Positions 8,980 to 17,162 of a stretch of DNA of 64,000 bases are shown here, piece after piece (the first letter of the stretch is position 1; each line of letters opens with the position of its first letter). Where the stretch lies: assembly GCF_002262885.1 (NCBI RefSeq), contig NZ_NKYF01000001.1, forward strand, positions 558,001-622,000, read 5' to 3'. Made by a program: the position numbers and the translations under genes. Under the pieces are notes generated by a model that was given only the letters and a program-made list of their open reading frames with translations, did no database searches and was not told the DNA's origin. Source of the DNA: Pseudonocardia sp. MH-G8. Lineage in GTDB: Bacteria > Actinomycetota > Actinomycetes > Mycobacteriales > Pseudonocardiaceae.

Positions 8980-9953
8980 CGGGCCGTCCTCTCCTTCTCA
9001 CCCGCGACGTGCGGGAGGACCTCGGCTCCGAGGAGCGCGATGTGGTCCAGATCGTGGATGTCGTAGATGTGCAGGTAGACGGTGTCCGCGCCGGCGTCGG
9101 CCAGCGCACCGATGCGGTCGGTGACCTCGGCGGGAGAACCGGTGGCCGCCGTCGAGCGCATGAGCTCCGAGCCCATGACGGCCGCGCGATGCCGCGTCTC
9201 GGCCGCCGTGGCGCCGCACGCCACGGGCAGCACGGCGGAGCGGCGCGCGGTCGCGGGGTCCCGCCCGATCGCCTCGCAGGCCCGCGCGAACACCGCGAAG
9301 CGCTCCCGCAGCTGCGCGCCGTCCCGGTCACCGGTCACGAGGGCACCGTTGAACTCGTCGGCGTGACGGGCGGCGATCGCCGGCGTCCGCCGCGGCCCGC
9401 TGCCGCCGATGATGATCGGCGGATGCGGGTCCTGCGTCGGGCGTGGCGGAGTGCGGTTGGCCTCGACGCGGTAGTGCTGACCGGGGAACGAGAACCCCGC
9501 CTCGTCGCCGAAGCCCGCTCGCCACAGCCCCGTGATGACCGCGAGCTGCTCCTCCAGCCGGTCGAACCGCTCGCGCCTGGGCGGGAACGGGACGCCGAAC
9601 GCCGCGTGCTCACGCTCGTACCAGCCGGTGCCCAGCCCCAGCTCCACACGACCGCCGCTCATGTCGTCCAGCGAGGCGACGATGTTGGCGAGGATGCCCG
9701 GCTGGCGGAACATCGCCGCCCCCACCAGCGCCCCGAGCCGGACGCGGTCGGTGTCACGCGCCAGGCCGCCCAGCGTCGTCCAGCAGTCGGTGGGCCGGTA
9801 GGTGAGGTCGGCCGGGTCGACGCCCATCAGGTGGTCGGAGCGGAAGAACGCGTCGAAGCCGGCCGCCTCGGTGGCCAGCGCGAGCGCGCGGATCTCCTCG
9901 TACCGCGCGCCGTGGCGCGGTTCCATCAGCACCCGCATCCGCACGGTGTTCAC
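8976..9953 (-). CDS. Luciferase-like (LLM) F420-dependent-type oxidoreductase
   Basis: A 325-aa flavin/F420-dependent TIM-barrel oxidoreductase of the bacterial luciferase-like family. Recognisable parts are the start (MRVLMEPRHGARYEEIRALALATE), GALVGAAMFRQPGILANIVASLD, GGRVELGLGTGWYEREH and the phosphate-binding strand PPIIIGGSGPRRTPAIAARHAD. Actinobacterial members with this core typically use reduced F420, but the cofactor cannot be proved from the motifs. It begins with GTG at 9953, 3 nt after the stop of the upstream dehydrogenase, and overlaps the next one by 4 nt, so it is sandwiched between two paralogous dehydrogenases in one operon. Confidence 0.88.
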   Translation of the reverse strand: MNTVRMRVLMEPRHGARYEEIRALALATEAAGFDAFFRSDHLMGVDPADLTYRPTDCWTTLGGLARDTDRVRLGALVGAAMFRQPGILANIVASLDDMSGGRVELGLGTGWYEREHAAFGVPFPPRRERFDRLEEQLAVITGLWRAGFGDEAGFSFPGQHYRVEANRTPPRPTQDPHPPIIIGGSGPRRTPAIAARHADEFNGALVTGDRDGAQLRERFAVFARACEAIGRDPATARRSAVLPVACGATAAETRHRAAVMGSELMRSTAATGSPAEVTDRIGALADAGADTVYLHIYDIHDLDHIALLGAEVLPHVAGEKERTAR

Positions 9954-9956
9954 GGC

Positions 9957-11066
9957 TCAGTGCTCGTGGACGATGACGCCGCGGACGTTCTTGCCGTCCA
10001 GCATGTCCTGGTAGCCCTGGTTGACCTCGTCGAGCCGGTAGCGGCGGGTGATCAGCTCGTCGAGCTTGAGGTCGCCGGAGCGGTAGAGGCCGAGCAGGCG
10101 CGGCACGTCGTAGAGGGGGTTGCAACCGCCGAAGATCGCGCCTTGCACGCGCCGCTGGTAGCCGATGAACGTCCCGGCGCCCGCGTCGATCGATCCGTTG
10201 CCGACGGCGGTGATCGTCACCTGCCCGGTCTTGCCCACGATCGCCAGCGCGTTCGCGATGACCTCGTCGTGCAGCACGCCGACCGTGATGATCGCGTGGT
10301 CGGCGAGCTCCCCCCAGGTGGTCTCGACGACGAACTCGTGCGCGGCCTGCGCGTCGGCGAACGTGTGGGTGGCCCCGAACACCTTCGCCATGTCCCGTTT
10401 GAACGCCACCGGGTCGACCACGACGACGTTCTTCGCGCCCGCGTACCGGGCGCCCTGCACGGCGTTGCTGCCCACACCGCCCGCGCCGTAGACCACGACC
10501 GTCTGCCCGGCGCGCACCCCCGCGGCGTGCACCGCAGAACCCCAGCCGGTCGGCACCCCGCAGCCCACGAGGGCCGCGACGTCGAACGGGATGTCGTCGG
10601 GGATCGAGATGCAGGAGAACTCGGACACGACCGCCCGCTGCGCGAACGTGCCCAGCACGCACAGGCCGCCGAGGTCCTCCCCGTCGAGGTGGAACCGGAA
10701 GGTGCCGTCGGGGAACTCCCCGGTGGCGGCGTTCTTGCCGGCGTCGCACAGGTTCTGCCGCGCGGTGGAGCAGTACCGGCACGTGCCGCAGGCCGGGATG
10801 AACGAGCAGACGACGTGGTCTCCGACCGCCACGCGCGTGACGCCTGGCCCGACCGCCTCGACCACGCCCGCACCCTCGTGGCCCCCGACCACCGGGAACC
10901 GCATCCGGGCGTCACCCTTCTGGATGTGGTCGTCGGAGTGGCACAGTCCGGCGGCCTCGAAGCGGATGCGCACCTCGCCCCCGCGCGGGTCGTCGAGCTC
11001 GACGTCGGTGATCTCCCACGGCGTGCCGGGCCGGCGGCAGATGGCGGCGCGAGTGGACATGCTCAT
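9957..11066 (-). CDS. NDMA-dependent-type alcohol dehydrogenase (copy 2)
   Basis: A 369-aa zinc MDR dehydrogenase, first gene of the leftward catabolic run. Zinc ligands lie in GLCHSDDHIQKGD and GGHEGAGVVEAVG, the structural zinc site is CGTCRYCSTARQNLC, and the Rossmann segment is VVYGAGGVGSNAVQGARYAG. The ATG at 11066 follows GGGAG at 5 nt and is preferred over the ATG two codons on. Compared with copy 1 it lacks the extra N-terminal residues. Probable role: oxidation of an alcohol, or reduction of the benzaldehyde-like product of the divergently encoded decarboxylase. That pairing is inferred from context only. Confidence 0.9.
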   Translation of the reverse strand: MSMSTRAAICRRPGTPWEITDVELDDPRGGEVRIRFEAAGLCHSDDHIQKGDARMRFPVVGGHEGAGVVEAVGPGVTRVAVGDHVVCSFIPACGTCRYCSTARQNLCDAGKNAATGEFPDGTFRFHLDGEDLGGLCVLGTFAQRAVVSEFSCISIPDDIPFDVAALVGCGVPTGWGSAVHAAGVRAGQTVVVYGAGGVGSNAVQGARYAGAKNVVVVDPVAFKRDMAKVFGATHTFADAQAAHEFVVETTWGELADHAIITVGVLHDEVIANALAIVGKTGQVTITAVGNGSIDAGAGTFIGYQRRVQGAIFGGCNPLYDVPRLLGLYRSGDLKLDELITRRYRLDEVNQGYQDMLDGKNVRGVIVHEH

Positions 11067-11258
11067 CGGGGCTCCCGTTCTGCGGCGGCTGGTGGGGCTC
11101 GCGGCGATCCGGCGGCGTCGGTTCACGATGCCGCCGCCGCGGACCGGGCGGCGAGGCCGCTTTCGCGACGCGGAAGGGCGGGTCGAGCGCGCAGACAGCG
11201 CTTTCACCTCCTGGAAGCGGGGTTGCGCCGCCGGCCCGCACGCGGCGAGGGTCCTCCG
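11067..11258. promoter_or_regulatory. Divergent promoter region between dehydrogenase operon and decarboxylase
   Basis: A 192-nt gap from which the leftward catabolic operon and the rightward benzoylformate decarboxylase gene diverge. GAGG near 11247-11250 serves the decarboxylase GTG. No unambiguous -10/-35 pair or perfect operator palindrome stands out. An imperfect AGCGCTTTC/GGAAGCG inverted pair lies near 11198-11219. An IclR or LysR site would be expected here if the neighbouring regulators act on it. Confidence 0.4.
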
Positions 11259-12854
11259 GTGACGACGGTGCGCGCGCAGGTCCACGACCTGCTGCGGTCC
11301 TGGGGGCTGACCACGGTCTTCGGCAACCCCGGCTCGAACGAGCTGCCGTTCCTCGACCGCTTCCCCGCCGACTTCCGCTACGTCCTCGGCCTGCACGAGG
11401 GCGCCGTGCTCGCGATGGCGGACGGCTACGCGCAGGCCACCGGCCGCGCCGCCCTGGTCAACCTGCACGCCGCGGCCGGGCTCGGCAACGCGATGGGCAA
11501 CCTCGCGAACGCCGCCCAGCAACACACCCCGCTGCTGGTGACCACCGGCCAGCAGGCCCGCGGGATGGTCGGCCTCGGCGCCATGCTCTCCGAGGCCCGG
11601 ATGACCGAGGTGGCGCGCCCGCACGTGAAGGCGGCGTTCGAGCCGCTGCGCGCCCAGGACGTGCCGCGCACCCTCGCCGAGGCCCACCACCTGGCGATGC
11701 TCGCGCCGCGTGGCCCGGTGCTGGTGTCGCTGCCGCTGGACGACTGGGCCGCGGAGGTCGACCCGCACGAGGTCGAGCACCTGAGCACGCGGCGGGTGGC
11801 GGCGGGCGGCGGCTCCGGCAACGGCGAGGTCGAGATGCTGGCCGCCCGGCTGGCCGTGGCGCGGTCACCGGTGCTCGTGCTCGGGCCGGAGGCCGACACC
11901 GAGCCCGCGTTCTCCTCCGCCGTGGCGCTCGCCGAACGCGCGCGGCTGCCGGTGTGGATCGCGCCGAGCCCGCCGCGCTGCCCGTTCCCGACCACGCACC
12001 CGCACTACCGCGGGGTGCTGCCGGCCAGCGTGGAGGGCGTCACCGGGGCGCTGGCCGGGCACGACCTCGTGCTGGTGGTCGGCGCGCCGGTGTTCCGCTA
12101 CCACGTCCACCGCCCCGGGCCCTACCTCCCGCCCGGCGCGACGCTGGTGCTCGTCACCGCCGACCCGGGCGCCGCGGCCCGCGCCCCGATGGGCGACGCG
12201 CTGGTCGCCGACCCCGGCGCCGTGCTCGCGCGGCTCGCCGAGGAGGTCGTCGCGCCGGCCGACCGGCTCGCCGTGACACCGCGGCCCGCACCGGCGGCCG
12301 TCGCCGTCGAAGGTCCGCCGTTCCCGGCCGAGGCGGTGTTCGACGTCCTGGCGAAAGCGCTGCCGGTCGAGGCCGTGCTGGTCAACGAATCGACGTCGAA
12401 CACGGGCGCGTTCTGGGAGCGGGTGCCGATCCGCCGGGCGGGCGGCCTGCTGTTCCCCGCGGCGGGCGGGCTCGGGTTCGGGCTGCCCGCGGCCGTCGGC
12501 GCCGCGCTCGCCGACCCGGACCGCCCGGTGGTCGCCGTGCTCGGCGACGGCGCCACCCAGTACGGCGTGCAGGGCCTCTGGACCGCGGCCCGGCACGACC
12601 TGCCCGTCACCTTCCTCGTGCTGCGCAACGGCGAGTACGGCGGCCTGCGCTGGTTCACCGGGCCGCTCGGCGTGCGCGACGTGCCCGGGCTGGACCTGCC
12701 CGGCATCGACGCCGTCACGATCGCCGCCGGCTACGGCGTGCCCGGCGAGCGCGTCGAGGACCTCGACCAGCTGACCGCGGCCCTGATCACCCCGCGCGAC
12801 GGGCCCCTGCTGCTCGAGATCCCGGTCGCGAGCGGCGTGAGCTTCGCAGGCTGA
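11259..12854 (+). CDS. mdlC: Benzoylformate decarboxylase (ThDP-dependent)
   Basis: Thiamine-diphosphate enzyme of 531 aa. It should convert benzoylformate (phenylglyoxylate) to benzaldehyde and CO2, the mandelate-pathway step. The signature residues of the Pseudomonas enzyme fall at nearly identical positions: Ser26 in NPGSNELPF, Glu47 in LHEGAVLAMADGY, His70 in NLHAAAGLGNAMG, and the His of VFRYHVHRPG at about 282. The C-terminal ThDP/Mg motif is LGDGATQYGVQGLWTAA with NGEYGGLRWF. The GTG at 11259 is preceded by GAGG. The same frame is open far upstream, but that part is antisense to the dehydrogenase genes. The adjacent permease and dehydrogenases fit import and processing of an aromatic 2-keto or 2-hydroxy acid. 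Confidence 0.9.
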   Translation: MTTVRAQVHDLLRSWGLTTVFGNPGSNELPFLDRFPADFRYVLGLHEGAVLAMADGYAQATGRAALVNLHAAAGLGNAMGNLANAAQQHTPLLVTTGQQARGMVGLGAMLSEARMTEVARPHVKAAFEPLRAQDVPRTLAEAHHLAMLAPRGPVLVSLPLDDWAAEVDPHEVEHLSTRRVAAGGGSGNGEVEMLAARLAVARSPVLVLGPEADTEPAFSSAVALAERARLPVWIAPSPPRCPFPTTHPHYRGVLPASVEGVTGALAGHDLVLVVGAPVFRYHVHRPGPYLPPGATLVLVTADPGAAARAPMGDALVADPGAVLARLAEEVVAPADRLAVTPRPAPAAVAVEGPPFPAEAVFDVLAKALPVEAVLVNESTSNTGAFWERVPIRRAGGLLFPAAGGLGFGLPAAVGAALADPDRPVVAVLGDGATQYGVQGLWTAARHDLPVTFLVLRNGEYGGLRWFTGPLGVRDVPGLDLPGIDAVTIAAGYGVPGERVEDLDQLTAALITPRDGPLLLEIPVASGVSFAG

Positions 12855-12913
12855 GCGCAGCGCGGCGGAGCGAACACCGACGCCGATCCGTCCTTCTCCC
12901 CCGGAGGTACACC

Positions 12914-14224
12914 GTGACCCGCCCGCCGACCAGTCGCCGGTCGCTGCTGCTCGCCAGCTGCGTCGGAACGTCGATCGAGTGGTACGACTACTACATCTTC
13001 GGCACGGCGGCGGCGCTCGTGTTCGGCACGCTGTTCTACCCGGAGGCCGATCCCACGGCGGGCACCCTCGCCGCCCTCGGCACGTTCGCCGTCGGCTTCA
13101 TCATGCGACCGGTGGGCGCCGCGGTGATCGGCCACTACGGCGACCGCATCGGACGCAAGACGATGCTGGTGCTCACCCTGATGCTCACCGGCGTGTCGAC
13201 GTTCGCCATCGGCCTGCTGCCGACCTACGCGGCCATCGGCGTCGCCGCTCCCCTGCTGCTCCTGCTGCTGCGCCTCGTCCAGGGCTTCGGCGTGGGCGGC
13301 GAGTGGGGCGGCGCGGTGCTGGTGGCCACCGAGCACGCCGGCCCGCGGCAACGGGCGCTCTACGGCAGCTTCGCCCAGTTCGGCGTGCCGATCGGCGTGC
13401 TCACCTCGAACCTGGCGTTCCTGGCCGTCGCGGGCCTGCCCGACGAGGACTTCCTGGCGTGGGGCTGGCGCATCCCGTTCCTGCTGAGCATCTTCCTGCT
13501 GGTCGTCGGGATGATCGTGCGGAGCAAGCTCTCGGAGAGCCCGGAGTTCCAGCGCGTGAAGGAGACCAAGCAGGTCACCAAGCTGCCCGTGGCCACCCTG
13601 TTCCGCGAGCGGCCGAAGGTCGTGCTGCTGGCGAGCCTGGCCGCGATCCCGCCACCGCTGGTCGGCTACACGGTGATGGTCTACATGCTCAGCTACGGCA
13701 CGCGGGCCGCGGGCTTCGACCGCCCGACGCTGCTCACGCTCATCCTGCTCTCGACCATCCCGTGGATCGCCGGGATCTACGTGGCCGCCCGCTGCGCCGA
13801 CCGCTGGGGCGCGGGCCGCATCTACGTGATCGGCACCGCCACCGCCGTGATCTGGGCCTTCCCGCTGTTCTGGCTGGTCGACACCGGCAGCGTGGCGGCC
13901 GCGCTGATCGCCTTCATGGTCGCGGGCGTCGTCCAGGCGATCATGGCCGGGGCGCAGGGCGGATGGTTCACCGAGATCTTCGAAGCACGCATCCGCTACA
14001 GCGGCGCCTCCATCGCCTACCAGACGGGCGGGATGATCGGCGGCGCCCTCACGCCGATCGTCGCCACCGCCCTGTACGCGGGCTACGGGTCCTCCGCACC
14101 GATCGCGGGCTACCTGCTCCTGCTGTCGGCGGCGGCCCTCGTGGCCACGCTGCTGCTGATCCGCTCGGCCGGCAGCCCACCCGCCCGGGACACCGCCGTG
14201 GCCCCGGCCGGCCCGGCGGCGTGA
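12914..14224 (+). CDS. MFS transporter, metabolite:H+ symporter (MHS) family
   Basis: Integral membrane proton symporter of 436 aa with about 12 predicted helices. It begins with the MHS hallmark GTSIEWYDYYIFGTAAALVF and has the MFS loop GHYGDRIGRKTMLV, QGFGVGGEWGGAVLVATEHA and GWFTEIFEARIRYSGASIAYQ. MHS members import organic acids such as alpha-ketoglutarate, shikimate, benzoate-type acids or proline betaine. The GTG at 12914 has CGGAGG at 12902-12907. It lies 59 nt after the decarboxylase, so the two are probably one transcript and the permease likely imports that enzyme's precursor (inference). Confidence 0.9.
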   Translation: MTRPPTSRRSLLLASCVGTSIEWYDYYIFGTAAALVFGTLFYPEADPTAGTLAALGTFAVGFIMRPVGAAVIGHYGDRIGRKTMLVLTLMLTGVSTFAIGLLPTYAAIGVAAPLLLLLLRLVQGFGVGGEWGGAVLVATEHAGPRQRALYGSFAQFGVPIGVLTSNLAFLAVAGLPDEDFLAWGWRIPFLLSIFLLVVGMIVRSKLSESPEFQRVKETKQVTKLPVATLFRERPKVVLLASLAAIPPPLVGYTVMVYMLSYGTRAAGFDRPTLLTLILLSTIPWIAGIYVAARCADRWGAGRIYVIGTATAVIWAFPLFWLVDTGSVAAALIAFMVAGVVQAIMAGAQGGWFTEIFEARIRYSGASIAYQTGGMIGGALTPIVATALYAGYGSSAPIAGYLLLLSAAALVATLLLIRSAGSPPARDTAVAPAGPAA

Positions 14225-14235
14225 CGGCCCGGTGA

Positions 14236-15189
14236 TCAGACGCCGGCGTCCTCGGCGCGCGCGGCGCGGGCGGCCAGGGCGCGGAACCAGCGGTGCGCCT
14301 CGTCGTCGTCGTTCTTCGCGTGCCACCACAGCGTCTCGACGATCGGCGGCGGGTCGCCCGGGCACTCCAGGATCCGCAGGTCCGGGCGGTCGGCGAAGCG
14401 CAGGGCCAGGCGCCGCTGCATCACCGCCACCCGGTCCGTGCCCGCCACGAAGTACGGGGTGGCCTGGTAGCTGTCCACACGCACGGCCACGTGCGGCCGG
14501 GTGGACAGGCGCGCGAACAGCGGCGCGAGCGGCGAGCTCGCCGGGTACTCGCCGTCCGGGTGGTGCGGCACCACCCAGGGCAGCCGCTCCAGGTCGGCCG
14601 CGTCGAGCCGGTCGCCCACCGGGTTGTCGGCGGCCACGACGCAGACCCACCGGTCCCGGAACAGCTCCTGGCCCCGGATCCCGGTCGCCCGGAACGCCGC
14701 CGTGGGCACGGAGATGATCGTGTCGAGCACGCGCAGCGTCTCCAGCAGGTCGGCGGGCAGCCGTTCCTTCACGACCTTGACGTGCAGGCGGGCGTGCGGG
14801 GCGACCTCGTGCATCGCCCGTGAGAGCTGCTCGCCGAAGGCGGCGAGCACGTAGTCCGGCGTCAGCACGGTGAACTCCCGCTCGGACTCCCCTGGCCGGA
14901 AGGGCGGGTCGACCAGGAACAAGCGCTCGACGCCGACGCAGACCGGCTCGATCTGCGCGGCGAGCTGCACCCCGAGCGGGGTGAGCACGAACCCGCCCCG
15001 GGTGCGGGCGAGCAGGTCGTCACCGAAGTGCCGGCGCAGCCGGGCCAGCGCGGCGCTCGCTGTGGGCTGGGTGACCCCCACCCGCCGGGCCGCCCGGGTC
15101 ACGTTCTTCTCCCGCAGCAGCTCGCGCAGGATCACCAGGAGGTTCAGGTCGAGGTTGGCCAGCGCCGTCGCACCCCGCCGATGCCCCAT
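14236..15189 (-). CDS. LysR-family transcriptional regulator
   Basis: LysR-type regulator of about 317 aa of the NodD/nitrogen-aromatic subgroup. The N-terminal winged helix-turn-helix is NLDLNLLVILRELLREKNVTR to PTASAALARLRRHFGDDLLAR; a periplasmic-binding-like effector domain follows. The start is set at ATG 15189 because a CATACT box ends exactly 6 nt upstream, consistent with a leaderless transcript, and because about 317 aa matches the family. It converges on the permease gene. Likely effector: an aromatic acid handled by the neighbouring enzymes (inference). Confidence 0.87.
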   Translation of the reverse strand: MGHRRGATALANLDLNLLVILRELLREKNVTRAARRVGVTQPTASAALARLRRHFGDDLLARTRGGFVLTPLGVQLAAQIEPVCVGVERLFLVDPPFRPGESEREFTVLTPDYVLAAFGEQLSRAMHEVAPHARLHVKVVKERLPADLLETLRVLDTIISVPTAAFRATGIRGQELFRDRWVCVVAADNPVGDRLDAADLERLPWVVPHHPDGEYPASSPLAPLFARLSTRPHVAVRVDSYQATPYFVAGTDRVAVMQRRLALRFADRPDLRILECPGDPPPIVETLWWHAKNDDDEAHRWFRALAARAARAEDAGV

Positions 15190-15195
15190 CCCCCC

Positions 15196-15201
15196 AGTAT
15201 G
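15196..15201 (-). promoter_or_regulatory. Candidate -10 box (leaderless) for LysR gene
   Basis: CATACT on the minus strand, separated from the ATG by six G residues. The spacing equals that seen at several other genes in this window. A single mismatch to TANNNT keeps confidence moderate. Confidence 0.45.
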
Positions 15202-15246
15202 AGAACAGCCGTGAGTGGAAACGAGTGCCAGAGCACCCGTATCCAC

Positions 15247-16113
15247 TCACGACCGCAGCAGCGCCTGGAGTGCGACGAGCGTCTCGGCCGGTCGTTCCTC
15301 CGCGAGGTAGTGCCCGCAGTCCAGCTCGACGCCGTCGGCCGCGGGCGCCCACGACCGCCAGACGTCCATGGCGTCGGGCACCCGGCCCACCGGCCCGTGC
15401 CGGCCCCACAGCACGAGGGTGGGGCAGTCGATCGTGCGGACGCCGCGGTCGGCCTCGTCGTCGGCGACGTCCACGGTGGCACCGGCCCGGTAGTCCTGGC
15501 ACATCGCGTGCACGACCTCGGGCCGGGTGTAGGCCGCGCGGTAGGCGGCCTCGGCCTCGGAGGTGAACACGCCGGCGGTGCCCCGCAGGAAGAAGCCGTC
15601 CGGGTCGGCGGCGATCAGCCGCTCCGGCAGGTCGCCGGGCTGGGCGAGGAAGAACCAGTGCCAGGCGCCGCGGGCGAAGGTGGCGTCCACCCGCGCGAAG
15701 ACGTCCGCCGTGGGCAGCACGTCCAGCACGCCGAGCGCCGTGACGGCCTGCGCGTGGTCCAGCGCGAGCCGGTACGCGCAACGGGCACCGCGGTCGTGGC
15801 CGACCACCGCGAACCGGTCGAACCCCAGCTCGCCCATCACGGCCACGACCTCGGCCGCCATCGCCCGCTTGCCGAACGCGGCCACGTCGTCCGTCGCATC
15901 GGGCGGCGGGACGCTGTCGCCGTAGCCGCGCAGGTCCGCGAGGACGACGGTGTGGTCGCGGGCGAGCCCGGGCGCCACGAGGTGCCACATCGCCGAGGTC
16001 TGCGGGTAGCCGTGCAGGAGCACGACCGGCGGGCCGCTGCCCGCCGTGCGCACCCGTACCCGCGCCCCGGCCGCCGTCTCGACGTCGGCGGTCGCGAACC
16101 CGTCGAGGATCAT
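15247..16113 (-). CDS. Alpha/beta hydrolase, haloacetate-dehalogenase-like
   Basis: A 288-aa alpha/beta-hydrolase. The nucleophile elbow is GHDRGAR: Asp in place of Ser, followed by the two arginines that bind the carboxylate in fluoroacetate dehalogenases. The oxyanion region is LLHGYPQTSAMW. The motif DLRGYGDS, the WHWFFLAQP segment that forms the halide pocket and the catalytic His in DCGHYLAEERP are all present. This is close to the DehH1/FAcD pattern, so haloacid dehalogenation is plausible; epoxide hydrolase is the main alternative. It overlaps the upstream amidohydrolase by 4 nt and is the last gene of a four-gene operon. Confidence 0.83.
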   Translation of the reverse strand: MILDGFATADVETAAGARVRVRTAGSGPPVVLLHGYPQTSAMWHLVAPGLARDHTVVLADLRGYGDSVPPPDATDDVAAFGKRAMAAEVVAVMGELGFDRFAVVGHDRGARCAYRLALDHAQAVTALGVLDVLPTADVFARVDATFARGAWHWFFLAQPGDLPERLIAADPDGFFLRGTAGVFTSEAEAAYRAAYTRPEVVHAMCQDYRAGATVDVADDEADRGVRTIDCPTLVLWGRHGPVGRVPDAMDVWRSWAPAADGVELDCGHYLAEERPAETLVALQALLRS

Positions 16114-17162
16114 GGCTCCAACTGGTACCAGGACGCCGCGTTGGCGGACAGGACGCGCTCGCGCTCGGCGTCGGTCAACGCCGCGAGCAGCCGCTCACCG
16201 CCGTCGCCGTGGTCGTGCGGGTGGTCGCTGGCGTACATGAGCATCGTCCCGGCGTCGAGCAGGTCGACCGCCTGGCGGGCCTGCGCCGCATCGCGCGGCA
16301 GGTGGGTGGGCGCCGTGGTCAGCCGCATGTGCCGGCGCACCACCTCCGACGGCTTGCCCGACAGCCACGGCACCTCGCGCCAGACGCCCTTCCAGTCCTT
16401 GTCGAATCGCCACAGCAAGGTGGGCAGCCAGGTGGAGCCGCACTCCAGCAGCGCCACCCGCAGCTGCGGCAGCTCGGCGAAGACGCCCTCGGTGACCAGG
16501 CTCGTCACCTGCGCCTGCACGATGATCTGCGAGTTGGCCAGGTAGTCCTCGAGGTAGGTGTGGGTCATACCGCTCGAGGTCGGGGCGTTGCCGATCCGGC
16601 CCCAGGCGTGCAACCCGACCACGAGGCCGCGCTCGGCCGCGGCCCGCAGGACCGGCCGGTGGCGGACGTTGCCCCACGGCGCGTCGGAGCGCACCGGGAG
16701 CAGCACCTGCACGAACCCGGGGTGGTCCCCGATCCGCTCGATCTCCGCCACCGCCGCCGCGGTGTCCAGCGTCGGCACCACCATGCTGGCCCGCAGCCGC
16801 TCGTCCTGCTCCAGCCACTCCGCCACCAGCCAGTCGTTGACGGCCCGGGTGAGCGCCGCCTCGTAGTACGGGTTGCGGTTGCAGTGGAACGAGGTGGTGC
16901 AGTTCAGGACGGCGCGGTGCAGCGCCTGCGGGTCGAGCACCTCGTCCCGCAGGCGCGCGAGCGAGGTGGCGGCAGGGGTGCCGCTGGTGGGGGCGAGCGG
17001 CGGGTAGGCCCCGCCCTGCGTCGGCGACAGCGACACCCCGCCCTCGGCGACGTAGCCGCGCCAGTACGGGTCGAGGTGAGGGAACAGGTCGGACAGCGCG
17101 GTGGGCGCGCAGTGCACGTCGGTGTCGATCGTCGCGACGCGCGCGGGCGCGGCGGCCGTCAC
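16110..17162 (-). CDS. Amidohydrolase_2 family protein
   Basis: A 350-aa metal-dependent TIM-barrel hydrolase/decarboxylase. It starts with IDTDVHCAP, where Asp-x-His takes the place of the classical HxH. GLHAWGRIGNA provides the mid-barrel His, and the terminal Asp is in YASDHPHDHGD. The segment NCTTSFHCNRNPYYEAALTRAVNDWLVAEW is shared in arrangement with the next gene upstream, so the two are paralogues of one operon. Translation is coupled by 4-nt overlaps on both sides. It is probably one half of a two-component activity, or acts on a sequential intermediate; the substrate is unknown. Confidence 0.82.
   Translation of the reverse strand: MTAAAPARVATIDTDVHCAPTALSDLFPHLDPYWRGYVAEGGVSLSPTQGGAYPPLAPTSGTPAATSLARLRDEVLDPQALHRAVLNCTTSFHCNRNPYYEAALTRAVNDWLVAEWLEQDERLRASMVVPTLDTAAAVAEIERIGDHPGFVQVLLPVRSDAPWGNVRHRPVLRAAAERGLVVGLHAWGRIGNAPTSSGMTHTYLEDYLANSQIIVQAQVTSLVTEGVFAELPQLRVALLECGSTWLPTLLWRFDKDWKGVWREVPWLSGKPSEVVRRHMRLTTAPTHLPRDAAQARQAVDLLDAGTMLMYASDHPHDHGDGGERLLAALTDAERERVLSANAASWYQLEP

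Noticed and set aside
6496..9066. 856-codon plus-strand open frame opposite the ligase and dehydrogenase genes
   Set aside because: It lies opposite well-supported genes, has no recognisable domain and a composition typical of antisense high-GC DNA.
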